Below, in pieces: positions 50,204 through 58,410 of a stretch of 64,000 bases of DNA. Under the pieces are notes generated by a model, which saw only the letters and a program-made list of their open reading frames with translations, made no database searches and was not told where the DNA came from. Every line of letters begins with the position of its first letter. Position 1 is the first letter of the stretch. The DNA comes from Streptomyces sp. NBC_00377 (GTDB taxonomy: Bacteria; Actinomycetota; Actinomycetes; Streptomycetales; Streptomycetaceae), in assembly GCF_036075115.1 (NCBI RefSeq), contig NZ_CP107958.1, forward strand, positions 4,588,001 to 4,652,000. The letters are read 5' to 3'. Made by a program: the position numbers and the translations under genes.

Positions 50204-51081
50204 CTCGTGCCTCCCTCGGTCTCGTCGTCCGGCACCGACCACCAGGGCAGCTCGCGGTACACCGGGTTCATCGACACCTTCTCGGTGCTCCACTTGGGCG
50301 GGGTCACGTTGGTCGTCCGCGAACGGACCTGGATCCGCTCGACGACACCGCCGGCACCGGCCGCGCCGCCACGTTCCAGACGCAGCACCACGATGTGCCG
50401 CAGATAGGTCTCGGAGAGGGCGCCGCGCAGGCCCACGGGCCGGTTGTCGTTGTTGTGCGTGGCGGTGAAGAAGTCCCAGGCGCGGCGCAGCTCGTTCTGC
50501 TGGGTGTGGCTCGGCAGCGGATTTCCGTCGATCGCCCGGCCGTCCTGCGCGGACAGGTCGTACCAGCCGGTGGTCCGCGAGTCGCCGTCCACGGTACGGA
50601 CCTGGGCACGGACCTGGACCGCGATGTTCTGCTGGAGGGGGTTCGGCGCGAAGAGTTTCCAGTTCTGCTCGAACTCCGGGTATATCCACTCGTCGATCGC
50701 CTTGCCGTGCGCCTTGGTCACGGTGTTCGACGGAGCGACGTGCAGGAACACCATCCCGACGTGCACACAGACGACCACCGCGACGACGGCCAGTGCCAAC
50801 GCGGCGCCGACCTGATAGCGCGGGGAGAGAGCGGCCACACCGGTACGCGGCCCGGCCCGGCCCGCCTCATCCGCGGGACCGGCTTCGGGCGCCGCCGGGA
50901 CGGTCCCGGCCGAAGAACCGGGTCCAGAGCCCGCGTCCTCGGGCCGGGAGGACGGCTCGGGGTCCGGGAGTTCGGCTCGGGGGCGGGGAACGGCGTCCTG
51001 GGCGGGCGGTTTCTCCGCCACCGCCTCCCCCGACGTGTGCGGCCCCTTGGGAGAGCCAGAGCCTCCGTCGTGCACGTCCAT
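50200..51081 (-). CDS. DUF5819 family membrane protein
   Basis: A 293-residue protein. Residues 1-85 are disordered and Pro/Glu/Ala-rich. One membrane segment follows (VGAALALAVVAVVVCVHVGMVFLHVAP, about 92-118). The extracytoplasmic domain (about 120-293) has WIYPEFEQNWKLFAPNPLQQNI, a family hallmark, and RTTNVTPPKWSTEKVSM near the end. The domain is annotated only as DUF5819. It is repeatedly found next to HTTM genes, as here, where stop and start overlap. Function is unknown; the Trp/Pro-rich outside domain may provide substrate to or stabilise the HTTM partner. Confidence 0.8.
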   Translation of the reverse strand: MDVHDGGSGSPKGPHTSGEAVAEKPPAQDAVPRPRAELPDPEPSSRPEDAGSGPGSSAGTVPAAPEAGPADEAGRAGPRTGVAALSPRYQVGAALALAVVAVVVCVHVGMVFLHVAPSNTVTKAHGKAIDEWIYPEFEQNWKLFAPNPLQQNIAVQVRAQVRTVDGDSRTTGWYDLSAQDGRAIDGNPLPSHTQQNELRRAWDFFTATHNNDNRPVGLRGALSETYLRHIVVLRLERGGAAGAGGVVERIQVRSRTTNVTPPKWSTEKVSMNPVYRELPWWSVPDDETEGGTR

Positions 51082-51285
51082 TCCGCCCCGTTCCCCGATA
51101 CCGGTCGTCTTCGCGCTGCGCCGCGCAATCGCGAACGGTACTCAGCCTCACCCGTTCGGCGCAGCCCCCTCCCCGCGACGCCCGGGCCGGGAAAGGCCCG
51201 GGGCAGGTGATCCACAGGGGATGCCCGCAGGTTATCCACAGCGGTTGACACCTTACGACGGCCGTTCCACGATGGAATCGCGGAG

Positions 51286-51299
51286 ACCGAACGATCGGT
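51286..51299. promoter_or_regulatory. PaaR-like operator upstream of acyl-CoA dehydrogenase
   Basis: ACCGAACGATCGGT is the exact reverse complement of the site at 46342. It lies about 240 bases before GTG 51537. Confidence 0.65.
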
Positions 51300-51477
51300 C
51301 GGGAGGAGTGGGACAGAACCCCGAGCACGGCGCCGAGCCGAGCCGGGGGCTCGAGGTCAGGGGGGACCGCCGCGAGGGCGACGGAGCCGGCGCGCCGCGA
51401 GGAGGCGAGTGGCGCGAGGCGAGCGGGCAAGCAGGCGGCAGACAGCAGGCAGCAGGCGACCGACCGTTCCCTTCTTC

Positions 51478-51507
51478 TAGAACCTGTTCTATCTTGACGC
51501 ACCGTCA
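51478..51507 (+). promoter_or_regulatory. KstR-like palindrome and second inverted repeat
   Basis: TAGAACCTGTTCTA (51478-51491) is a perfect palindrome fitting the KstR consensus TNNAACNNGTTNNA. It is followed by TGACGCACCGTCA (51495-51507), another perfect inverted repeat. Both are 30-60 bases from the start codon, in the promoter zone. Confidence 0.55.
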
Positions 51508-51536
51508 GATCAGCTGACCCGTCGGGAGGACAGGCC

Positions 51537-52739
51537 GTGGACTTCACCTTCACCGAGGAGCAGCGGGCAGCGGCCGAGGCGGCACGGGGAGTGCTCGCCG
51601 GAGTCGCCCCCGACGTCGTGCCGAGCCCCGCGATCACCAGGGGCGCCGTGGCCGACGACTTCGACCGCTCACTGTGGGCCGGACTCGCCTCGGCGGACCT
51701 GTTGAGCCTGCTGCTGGACGAGGAGTTCGGCGGCTCCGGCCTCGACGCGATCGCGCTCTGTCTGGTGGTGCGCGAGTCGGCGAAGGTGCTGGCACGGGTA
51801 CCGCTGCTGGAGAGCAGCGCGGCCATGGCAGCCCTACAGGCTTACGGCGGGCCGGAGTTGAGGTCGTCGCTGCTCGCCCGGGCCGGCCGGGGCGAGATCG
51901 TCCTCACCGTCGCCGCGAACGGCCGCACCGGCCACGACCCGGCCGAACTCGCCGTGACCGCACGACGCAACATCCCGACGGGCGGGACCGGCACCGCTGG
52001 AGGCGAAGGGCACGGCGCGGACGGCACGCACGGCCCGGGCGAGGACGAGTGGGTGCTGGACGGGGTGCAGACGATGGTGCCCTGGGCGTACGACGCCGAC
52101 CATGTCGTCGTACCGGCGCGCACCGGCGAGGACCGGAGCGTCCTCGCCGTCCTGCCACGCGGACACGAAGGTGTCGTGCTCGCCGAGCAGATCTCCACCA
52201 CCGGTGAACGGCTCGCCGAACTGCGCCTCGACTCGGCGAGGATCCCCGCCGGGAACGTCATCACCGCCGACGGCGCCTGGGAGTGGCTACGCGCCCTGCT
52301 CACCACGGGGGCATGTGCTCAGGCGCTCGGTCTGGGCGAGCGCGTGCTGGAGATGACCAGCGAGTACGCCGGCAAGCGGGAGCAGTTCGGACACCCGATC
52401 GCCACGTTCCAGGCCGTCGCCGTGCAGGCCGCCGACCGCTACATCGACCTGCGCGCGATGGAGGTCACCCTGTGGCAGGCCGCCTGGCGGATCGCCTCCG
52501 GGGCACCGGGACCGCTCCCGGCCTCCGGAGACGTCGCCGTGGCGAAGATCTGGGCGTCGGAAGGCGTACGGCGAGTCGTGCAGACCGCACAGCATCTGCA
52601 CGGAGGCTTCGGCGCCGACGTCGACTACCCCCTGCACCGGTACCACGCGTGGGCCAAGTACCTGGAACTGTCACTCGGCCCGGCCGCGGCCCACGAGGAA
52701 GCTCTCGGCGACCTCCTGGCCGCCCACCCCCTCGGCTGA
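51537..52739 (+). CDS. Acyl-CoA dehydrogenase (FadE type, 400 residues)
   Basis: FAD-dependent acyl-CoA oxidation. GTG 51537 follows GGGAGGA. The N-terminal domain reads MDFTFTEEQRAAAEAARGVLAG, and the middle domain has a Gly/Thr-rich low-complexity insert (about 143-172) before WVLDGVQTMVPWAYDADH. The C-terminal domain has YAGKREQFGHPIATFQAVAVQAADRYIDLRAM and QTAQHLHGGFGADVDYPLHRYHAWAKYLE. No classical catalytic Glu (YEGT motif) is visible, and the HGGFG-type ending resembles steroid/branched side-chain FadE proteins that often work as heterodimers. A KstR-like palindrome upstream points to sterol or lipid catabolism. The substrate is unproven. Confidence 0.88.
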   Translation: MDFTFTEEQRAAAEAARGVLAGVAPDVVPSPAITRGAVADDFDRSLWAGLASADLLSLLLDEEFGGSGLDAIALCLVVRESAKVLARVPLLESSAAMAALQAYGGPELRSSLLARAGRGEIVLTVAANGRTGHDPAELAVTARRNIPTGGTGTAGGEGHGADGTHGPGEDEWVLDGVQTMVPWAYDADHVVVPARTGEDRSVLAVLPRGHEGVVLAEQISTTGERLAELRLDSARIPAGNVITADGAWEWLRALLTTGACAQALGLGERVLEMTSEYAGKREQFGHPIATFQAVAVQAADRYIDLRAMEVTLWQAAWRIASGAPGPLPASGDVAVAKIWASEGVRRVVQTAQHLHGGFGADVDYPLHRYHAWAKYLELSLGPAAAHEEALGDLLAAHPLG

Positions 52740-52835
52740 CGCCCACCGGCCGGCAGGTGACCGGCCGAGCCGGCCTGAGCGGCCCGGCGCGAGGCCCGGC
52801 CGGCCCGACGGACGGACCGCCGGACCGCCGACGAG

Positions 52836-53183
52836 CTACAGGACGGAGCCGGACCGGCCCTCGTCCGTGACGACCGGACGGCCCGCAGCGGCCCAGATCT
52901 GCATGCCGCCGTCGACGTTCACGGCGTCGATGCCCTGCTGGACGAGGTACATCGTCACCTGGGCCGAACGACCGCCGGAGCGGCAGATCACATGGACCCG
53001 CCCGTCCTGCGGAGCGGCCTCGGTCAGCTCGCCGTAGCGGGCGACGAACTCGCTGATCGGGATGTGCAGGGCCCCTTCGGCGTGACCCGCCTGCCACTCG
53101 TCGTCCTCACGGACGTCCAGCAGGAAGTCGTCGTCCTTGAGGTCGCCGACCGCGACCGTGGGCACACCAGCTCCGAAACTCAT
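52836..53183 (-). CDS. Single-domain rhodanese-like protein
   Basis: A 115-residue sulfurtransferase domain. LLDVREDDEWQAGHAEGALHIPISEF is the N-terminal signature, and the active-site loop VICRSGGRSAQ carries Cys67 followed by the typical RSGGRS. The C-terminal half is YLVQQGIDAVNVDGGMQIWAAAGRPVV. It likely transfers persulfide sulfur in the cytoplasm. ATG 53183 was taken for the family-like start MSFGAGVPTVAVGDL. It is 41 bases downstream of the J-domain gene and may share its transcript. It converges on the acyl-CoA dehydrogenase. Confidence 0.92.
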   Translation of the reverse strand: MSFGAGVPTVAVGDLKDDDFLLDVREDDEWQAGHAEGALHIPISEFVARYGELTEAAPQDGRVHVICRSGGRSAQVTMYLVQQGIDAVNVDGGMQIWAAAGRPVVTDEGRSGSVL

Positions 53184-53224
53184 GCCTCCGACGCTACCCG
53201 ACGGGCACACGGCACGACCGGCCG

Positions 53225-54022
53225 CTAGCCCACCAGCTCGGCCAGCTCCGCCTCCCGGGCGGCCACGTCGGCGAGGAGCTTGTCCGCGATCTCCTCCAGG
53301 AGCCGGTCGGGGTCGTCCGGGGCCATCCGGAGCATCGAGCCGATCGCACTGTCCTCCAGTTCCCGGGCGACCAGCGACAGCAGCTCCTTGCGCTGAGCCA
53401 GCCACTCCAGGCGGGCGTACAGCTCCTCGCTGGGGCTGGGCGTGCGCTCCGCGGGCGCCGGACCGGCCGCCCACTCCTCGGCCAGCTCACGCAGCAGGGC
53501 TTCGTCGCCGCGTGCGTACGCGGCGTTGACGCGGGTGATGAACTCCTCGCGCCGGGCCCGCTCGCCGTCCTCCTGCGCCAGGTCCGGGTGCGCCTTGCGG
53601 GCCAGCTCGCGGTACAGCTTGCGGGCCTCCTCGCTGGGCCGTACCCGCTGCGGGGGCCGGACCGGCTGGTCCGTGAGCATCGCCTCGGCCTCCGGAAACA
53701 GCCCTTCACCGTCCATCCAGCCATGGAACAGCTCCTCGACCCCGGGCATCGGCATCACCCGTGCCCGCGCCTCGGCGGCCTTGCGCACGTCCTCGGGGTC
53801 ACCGGTGCGGGCTGCCTTGGCCTCGGCGATCTGGGCGTCCAGTTCGTCGAGCCGGGCATACATCGGACCGAGTTTCTGGTGGTGGAGCCGCGAGAAGTTC
53901 TCGGTCTCGACGCGGAAGGTCTCCACCGCGATCTCGAACTCGATCAACGCCTGCTCGGCGGCCCGCACGGCCTGCTCCAGCCGCGCCTCGGGCCGTGGCT
54001 GCTCAGCTTCGGGGGTCGTCAC
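53225..54022 (-). CDS. J-domain protein
   Basis: A 265-residue protein. The N-terminal half (about 10-75) is a coiled coil (LEQAVRAAEQALIEFEIAVETFRVETENFSRLHHQKLGPMYARLDELDAQIAE). A J-domain sits at about 131-175, with the HPD motif at 145-147 (LYRELARKAHPDLAQEDGERARREEFITRVNAAYARGD). A second helical region follows (WLAQRKELLSLVARELEDSAIGSMLRM). The HPD loop implies recruitment of a DnaK-type chaperone. The missing Gly/Phe and zinc regions make it a class C J-protein. Client and compartment are unknown. It is probably co-transcribed with the rhodanese gene downstream. Confidence 0.83.
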   Translation of the reverse strand: MTTPEAEQPRPEARLEQAVRAAEQALIEFEIAVETFRVETENFSRLHHQKLGPMYARLDELDAQIAEAKAARTGDPEDVRKAAEARARVMPMPGVEELFHGWMDGEGLFPEAEAMLTDQPVRPPQRVRPSEEARKLYRELARKAHPDLAQEDGERARREEFITRVNAAYARGDEALLRELAEEWAAGPAPAERTPSPSEELYARLEWLAQRKELLSLVARELEDSAIGSMLRMAPDDPDRLLEEIADKLLADVAAREAELAELVG

Positions 54023-54171
54023 TCGACCAGCCTAGGCCAACGCTCCCCCCGAACCCGCCCGACCGACCGACAGGTACTGCCCCGCCCCGCCCCGCCCCAC
54101 CCCGCCTCGGCTCCGCCGCATGCGCGGAGCCGCGCGTCGTCGCCCCTGCGTGCCTCACACGCCCGCGTGCC

Positions 54172-55635
54172 TCACACGCCGGTCTCCGCCGGGATCCGAC
54201 CCGCCCGTACCGCCGCCAGCAGGTCCGAGTGGTCCGCCTCGGTGCGATCGGCGTAGGCGACGGCGAACGTGGCGATCGCCTCGTCGAGCTCCTCGTTCTT
54301 GCCGCAGTAGCCGGCGATGAGCCGAGGGTCGGCGCTGTGGGAGTGGGCCCGGGCGAGCAGCGCACCGGTCATCCGGCCGTAGTCGTCGACCTCGTCGGCG
54401 GCGAGCGCGGCCGGGTCGACACTGCCCTTGCGGTTACGGAACTGCCGTACCTGGAAGGGGAGCCCGTCGACCGTCGTCCAGCCCAGCAGTATGTCGCTGA
54501 CGACCTGCATGCGCTTCTGCCCGATCACCACCCGGCGCCCCTCGTGCTCCGCCTCCGGCGCCTCGAAGCCGGCGGTCCGCAGATGCGGGAGCAGGGCCGA
54601 CGCCCGGGCCTCCTTCACCTGGAGGATCAGCGGTTCGCCCCGGTGGTCCAGCAGCAGCACCACATAGGACCTCGTCCCCACGCTGCCCGTGCCGACGATG
54701 CGGAAGGCGACGTCGTGGATCGAGTGACGGGCCAGCAGGGGATGGCGATCCTCGGACAGGGTGGTCAGGTAGTGCTCCAGGGACGCGGCCACAGCATGGG
54801 CCTCCGCGTCCGGCACGCGGCGCAGCACCGGCGCCGCGTCGACGAAGCGGCGGCCGCCGTCCTCCGTAGGCTCGGTCGACTTGGCGGCGAACCGCCCACT
54901 GGTGTTGGCTCGCGCCTTCTCCGAGACCCGCTCCAGGGTGCCCAGCAGGTCGTGTGCGTCGGTATGGGAGACCAGTTCCTCGTCGGCGATGGCGTTCCAC
55001 GCGTCCAGCACCGGAAGCTTGGCCAGGAGCCGCATGGTGCGGCGGTAGGAACCGGCCGCTCCGTGCGCCGCCCCGCGGCAGGTGTCCTCGTCCGCGCCGG
55101 CTTCCCGGCCCGCCAGCACCAGGGAGGCGGCAAGGCGCTTGAGGTCCCATTCCCAGGGACCTTCGACCGTCTCGTCGAAGTCGTTCAGATCGATGACCAG
55201 GCCGCCCCGGGGGTCGCCGTACAGACCGAAGTTCCCGGCGTGGGCGTCACCGCAGATCTGGGCGCGGATCCCGGTCATGGCGGTGCGGGCCAGGTCGTAC
55301 GCCATGAGCCCGGCGGAGCCGCGCAGGAACGCGAACGGTGTCGCCGCCATCCGGCCGACCCGGATCGGCGCCAGCTCGGGGATGCGCCCACGGCTGGACT
55401 CCTCGACGGCCGTCACCGCGTCCGGCCGGGAGGCGTCCAGGTCGAATGCGGCATGGGCCGAGCGCGGCACGCGGTCACGCAGCGTCTTGCCCTTGTCCTT
55501 CGGCGACTTCGGGGCAGTCCCCGCATCGGGTCCCTCGGTCGGCCACTCGACGGGCCACTCGGCGAAACCACGCACCCGGGGAATCCTGCTCGCCCCACCC
55601 ATCTCCGCTCCCGCTCCACCGGCCTCGGTCATCAC
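54172..55635 (-). CDS. DUF2252 family protein
   Basis: A 487-residue protein with kinase-like motifs. AQICGDAHAGNFGLYGD and LVIDLNDFDETVEGPWEWDLKRLAASL resemble the catalytic and metal-binding loops of phosphotransferases. Further family blocks are YVVLLLDHRGEPLILQVKEARAS (with a conserved Lys), VVIGQKRMQVVSDILLGW and a C-terminal YCGKNEELDEAIATFAVAYADRTEADHSDL. DUF2252 proteins are widespread in actinobacteria and uncharacterised; an ATP-dependent small-molecule kinase is the natural guess. Start ATG 55635 or the following ATG 55632. The first 60 residues are probably disordered. Confidence 0.85.
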   Translation of the reverse strand: MMTEAGGAGAEMGGASRIPRVRGFAEWPVEWPTEGPDAGTAPKSPKDKGKTLRDRVPRSAHAAFDLDASRPDAVTAVEESSRGRIPELAPIRVGRMAATPFAFLRGSAGLMAYDLARTAMTGIRAQICGDAHAGNFGLYGDPRGGLVIDLNDFDETVEGPWEWDLKRLAASLVLAGREAGADEDTCRGAAHGAAGSYRRTMRLLAKLPVLDAWNAIADEELVSHTDAHDLLGTLERVSEKARANTSGRFAAKSTEPTEDGGRRFVDAAPVLRRVPDAEAHAVAASLEHYLTTLSEDRHPLLARHSIHDVAFRIVGTGSVGTRSYVVLLLDHRGEPLILQVKEARASALLPHLRTAGFEAPEAEHEGRRVVIGQKRMQVVSDILLGWTTVDGLPFQVRQFRNRKGSVDPAALAADEVDDYGRMTGALLARAHSHSADPRLIAGYCGKNEELDEAIATFAVAYADRTEADHSDLLAAVRAGRIPAETGV

Positions 55636-56326
55636 GACCGCCTCCCCCGCACCCGTACGTCCGTCAGCTCGGCGAGCCGAACATCAACTCGTGCAGACCG
55701 TACAGCCCGGCGACCGAACGGCGGCAGCTCTTGTGGACAACCTCCCGCCAGTGGAAAATCCCTCTCCGGCCTTCGCCGGCACACGGTCCGCCCACCGCCC
55801 CTGCCCCTCCGGCATGCACCCACGGCCGTCCGCGGCGTCAGGACGGCCGTCATGTTTCACGTGAAACACGACGCGGGCCGAGCGGGCCCTCGGACCTCGA
55901 TCCGTACCGGCACCCGTTTCGGCGCCTTCTTTCACCAGACACAGGGCAGCTCCACAGCGATCGGGGCCGGTCCGCCGACGGGACTGGCCCAGCTCGTCTC
56001 GCCGTCCAGCACGGTCGGCGGGCAGCCGCAGGCCGGCGATCTCGATGGCGGCCGCGCTCAGCCCGTGCATCCGACCCGCCGCCGGATCCCCGGCACGCCG
56101 GACCCCCCACCCTCGTCCGCACCGGCTACGTCCAGCGTACTGATGGCGGCGATGAGCAGCACGGCGACGAAGAGACGGCGCCCGAACGCCATTCCCGCGG
56201 GACGAGCAGCAGGCCCGTGGCTCGTCCGTCGCTCCTGACGGCCCGGCGACCCTGAGATGTTCCTCACACACGGTGAGCAACCATGGCCTGGACCAGTCGG
56301 TCCCGGAATCCATGTCCGGAACAAGC
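55636..56326. other. Long non-coding gap with parS and a DnaA box
   Basis: No gene is convincingly supported in about 690 bases. TGTGGACAA (55732-55740) is the complement of the consensus DnaA box, and parS lies at 55854-55867. A minus-strand 44-codon frame (56058-56192) starts MAFGRRLFVAVLLIAAISTL, like a signal peptide, but it lacks a good ribosome-binding site and ends in low-quality sequence. It could be a decayed secreted-protein gene. Confidence 0.5.
55854..55867. other. parS centromere site
   Basis: Perfect GTTTCACGTGAAAC upstream of the DUF2252 gene, about 18 kb from the triple array. Confidence 0.92.
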
Positions 56327-56361
56327 GAAAGCCCCGCAGGTCCGAGACCTGCGGGGCTTTC
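56327..56361 (-). terminator. tRNA-Leu terminator
   Basis: GAAAGCCCCGCAGGTC (56327-56342) and GACCTGCGGGGCTTTC (56346-56361) form a perfect 16-bp stem with a 3-base loop. It begins 7 bases after the tRNA 3' end on the minus strand. Confidence 0.92.
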
Positions 56362-56367
56362 AGCTGG

Positions 56368-56451
56368 TGCGCGAGGGGGGAGTTGAACCCCCACGCCCTT
56401 TCGGGCACTGGAACCTGAATCCAGCGCGTCTGCCTATTCCGCCACCCGCGC
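56368..56451 (-). tRNA. tRNA-Leu (anticodon CAG)
   Basis: On the minus strand the acceptor stem GCGCGGG (5' end at 56451) pairs with CTCGCGC (56375-56369), with discriminator A at 56368. The anticodon stem-loop CTGGA-TTCAGGT-TCCAG gives CAG, decoding CUG. A long variable arm (TGCCCGAAAGGGCGT) marks a class II tRNA, and GGTTCAA is the T-loop. The 3' CCA is not encoded. It decodes CUG, the leucine codon most used in this GC-rich genome. Confidence 0.97.
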
Positions 56452-56862
56452 ATTGGGTGTGTCTTCCGGTGTGTTGGCCTTTCGGCCTGGCGCCTTCCGA
56501 CATGCAGAACATTAGCACGCGGGTCAGGGTGCGTTCACATCCCTTCTGGGCGGGCAGGGAGCAGGTGGGAGCCCGTCCTCGGCCCCGTACGTCTCGGCGA
56601 TGACTGGTTCACGTATCAACCTCGTACCTATGGCGGCCGTCTCCCCAGGAGCCGGACGAGGACCACAGCCGGGTGCGGGACACTGGTCCTCAGCCACCTC
56701 TACGATCCTGGGCAGCAGCAGGTGCGCAAGAGGGCGTCGACACCCGTCGACGGGTGCCGACAGGGGGAACCAGCCGATTCACCGGCGCGTGGATACGATC
56801 AGTAAGCAGTACCAGGCAAGCAGCACGGCACGGGACAGCAGCCACTACGGAGGAGGTGCCCC
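56452..56862. promoter_or_regulatory. Upstream region of the fhaA-pknB cluster
   Basis: There is no gene in this 411-base gap. A perfect palindrome CACCCGTCGACGGGTG (56741-56756) and a TACGAT hexamer (56794-56799) that could serve as a -10 lie before fhaA. The tRNA promoter must lie in the left part on the minus strand; TAATGT near 56506 is a weak candidate. Confidence 0.45.
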
Positions 56863-57744
56863 ATGGGAGTCCTGAAGAAGTTCGAGCAGCGTCTCGAGGG
56901 TCTGGTCAACGGCACCTTCGCCAAGGTCTTCAAGTCCGAGGTCCAGCCCGTCGAGATCGCAGGAGCGCTCCAGCGCGAGTGCGACAACAACGCGACCATC
57001 TGGAACCGGGACCGGACTGTCGTCCCCAACGACTTCATCGTCGAACTGAGCACCCCGGACTACGAGCGCCTCAGCCCGTACTCCGGACAGCTCGGCGACG
57101 AGCTCGCCGGCATGGTCCGCGACTACGCCAAGCAGCAGCGCTACACCTTCATGGGACCGATCAAGGTCAACCTGGAGAAGGCGGACGACCTCGACACCGG
57201 TCTGTACCGGGTGCGCAGCCGTACGCTCGCCTCTTCCAGCAGCCAGGCCCCGGAGCAGGCGCCCGCGGGCGGCAGACAGCGCCCCGGCGGATCAGGCGGG
57301 CCGGGTTACCCCGGGGCCGGAGCCGGCGCGGCCGCTCCGCCCATGCCCTCCGCTCCGCCGCCCGGCGCCCGTCCCGGCGGCTACGGCTACCCGCCCGCCG
57401 CGGGCGCCCAGCGCCCGGGCGCGGCAGGCGGAGGCCTGGCCGGGGCCCCACAGCCCGGGTCGCACACCCGCCACTGGGTCGAGATCAACGGCACCCGCCA
57501 CCAGATCTCGCGCGGCACGCTCGTGATGGGCCGCAGCACCGAGGCCGACGTGCGGATCGACGATCCCGGCGTCTCCCGCCGGCACTGCGAGATCCGGACC
57601 GGCTCGCCCTCGACGATCCAGGATCTCGGCTCCACCAACGGCATCGTGGTGGACGGGCAGCACACCACCCGCGCTACGCTCCGCGACGGCTCGCGGATCG
57701 TCGTGGGCAGCACCACCATCATTTACCGGCAAGCCGAAGGGTGA
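56863..57744 (+). CDS. fhaA: FHA-domain protein with DUF3662 (FhaA)
   Basis: A 293-residue cytoplasmic phosphothreonine-reading adaptor. It starts at ATG 56863 after GGAGGAGG. Residues 1-120 are the DUF3662 domain (MGVLKKFEQRLEGLVNGTFAKVFKSEVQPVEIAGALQREC). A Gly/Pro/Ala-rich linker (about 125-200) leads to the FHA domain (about 205-290; LVMGRSTEADVRIDDPGVSRRHCEI, QDLGSTNGIVV), with the phosphothreonine-binding Arg, Ser and Asn in place. In mycobacteria FhaA links PknB signalling to the lipid II flippase MviN. It is the first gene of a six-gene cluster; fhaB follows after 10 bases. Confidence 0.95.
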   Translation: MGVLKKFEQRLEGLVNGTFAKVFKSEVQPVEIAGALQRECDNNATIWNRDRTVVPNDFIVELSTPDYERLSPYSGQLGDELAGMVRDYAKQQRYTFMGPIKVNLEKADDLDTGLYRVRSRTLASSSSQAPEQAPAGGRQRPGGSGGPGYPGAGAGAAAPPMPSAPPPGARPGGYGYPPAAGAQRPGAAGGGLAGAPQPGSHTRHWVEINGTRHQISRGTLVMGRSTEADVRIDDPGVSRRHCEIRTGSPSTIQDLGSTNGIVVDGQHTTRATLRDGSRIVVGSTTIIYRQAEG

Positions 57745-57754
57745 AGCGGGGGCA

Positions 57755-58270
57755 ATGTCAGAGCTGACCCTCACGGTCATGCGGCTGGGTTTTCTGGCCG
57801 TACTGTGGCTGTTCGTCATCGTGGCCGTGCAGGTCATCCGCAGCGACCTCTTCGGTACGCGCGTCACTCAGCGCGGTTCGCGCCGGGAGGCCGGGCGGGC
57901 GCAGCAGGCACAGCGCCAGCAGGCGCCTCCCCAGCAGCGCCAGCAGCCCGCCGCCGCGGGCCGCACCCGGCGCAACGCACCCACCAAGCTGGTCGTGTCC
58001 GAGGGCACCCTCACCGGCACGACCGTCGCGCTCCAGGGCCAGACCATCACTCTGGGCCGGGCGCACGACAGCACGATCGTGCTGGACGACGACTACGCCT
58101 CCAGCCGCCATGCCAGGATCTACCCGGACCGCGACGGCCAGTGGATCGTCGAGGACCTGGGCTCCACCAACGGCACGTATCTCGACCGATCGCGGCTGAC
58201 GACTCCCACACCGATCCCGCTGGGCGCGCCGATCCGTATCGGCAAGACCGTCATCGAGCTTCGGAAGTAG
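57755..58270 (+). CDS. fhaB: FHA-domain membrane protein (FhaB/FipA)
   Basis: A 171-residue protein. A membrane segment (TVMRLGFLAVLWLFVIVAVQVIRSDLF, about 6-32) is followed by a Gln/Arg/Ala-rich linker and an FHA domain (about 88-165; ITLGRAHDSTIVLDDDYASSRHARI, VEDLGSTNGTYLD). The linker motif TRRNAPTKL corresponds to the region phosphorylated by PknB in mycobacterial FhaB. The protein recruits phosphorylated partners to the cell division and elongation machinery at the membrane. It is 10 bases downstream of fhaA. Confidence 0.94.
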   Translation: MSELTLTVMRLGFLAVLWLFVIVAVQVIRSDLFGTRVTQRGSRREAGRAQQAQRQQAPPQQRQQPAAAGRTRRNAPTKLVVSEGTLTGTTVALQGQTITLGRAHDSTIVLDDDYASSRHARIYPDRDGQWIVEDLGSTNGTYLDRSRLTTPTPIPLGAPIRIGKTVIELRK

Positions 58271-58410
58271 TGCTACATCATGAGTGAGCGCGAGCGGAGC
58301 GAGCACGCGGCGGCGGCCGGCACCCATGGCCCCGGTGTGCTCCCGACCGGAGGGTGGGCAGTGTGGCTCGACACGACCGGCTGTACCCGGGGCCGACGGG
58401 CGAGGTGCGC

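Larger units (their letters stand above)
51082..51536. promoter_or_regulatory. Regulatory gap upstream of acyl-CoA dehydrogenase and DUF5819 operon
   Basis: No gene is supportable in these 455 bases. It holds two DnaA-box-like sites, TGATCCACA (51208-51216) and TTATCCACA (51232-51240). It also holds the PaaR-like operator (51286), a KstR-like palindrome (51478) and TGACGCACCGTCA (51495-51507). Confidence 0.6.

Noticed and set aside
56058..56453. A 131-codon minus-strand frame starting in the tRNA region
   Set aside because: Its N-terminus (RGWRNRQTRW) is the typical false translation of tRNA-Leu; the only gene-like part is a 44-codon hydrophobic stretch without a good ribosome-binding site.
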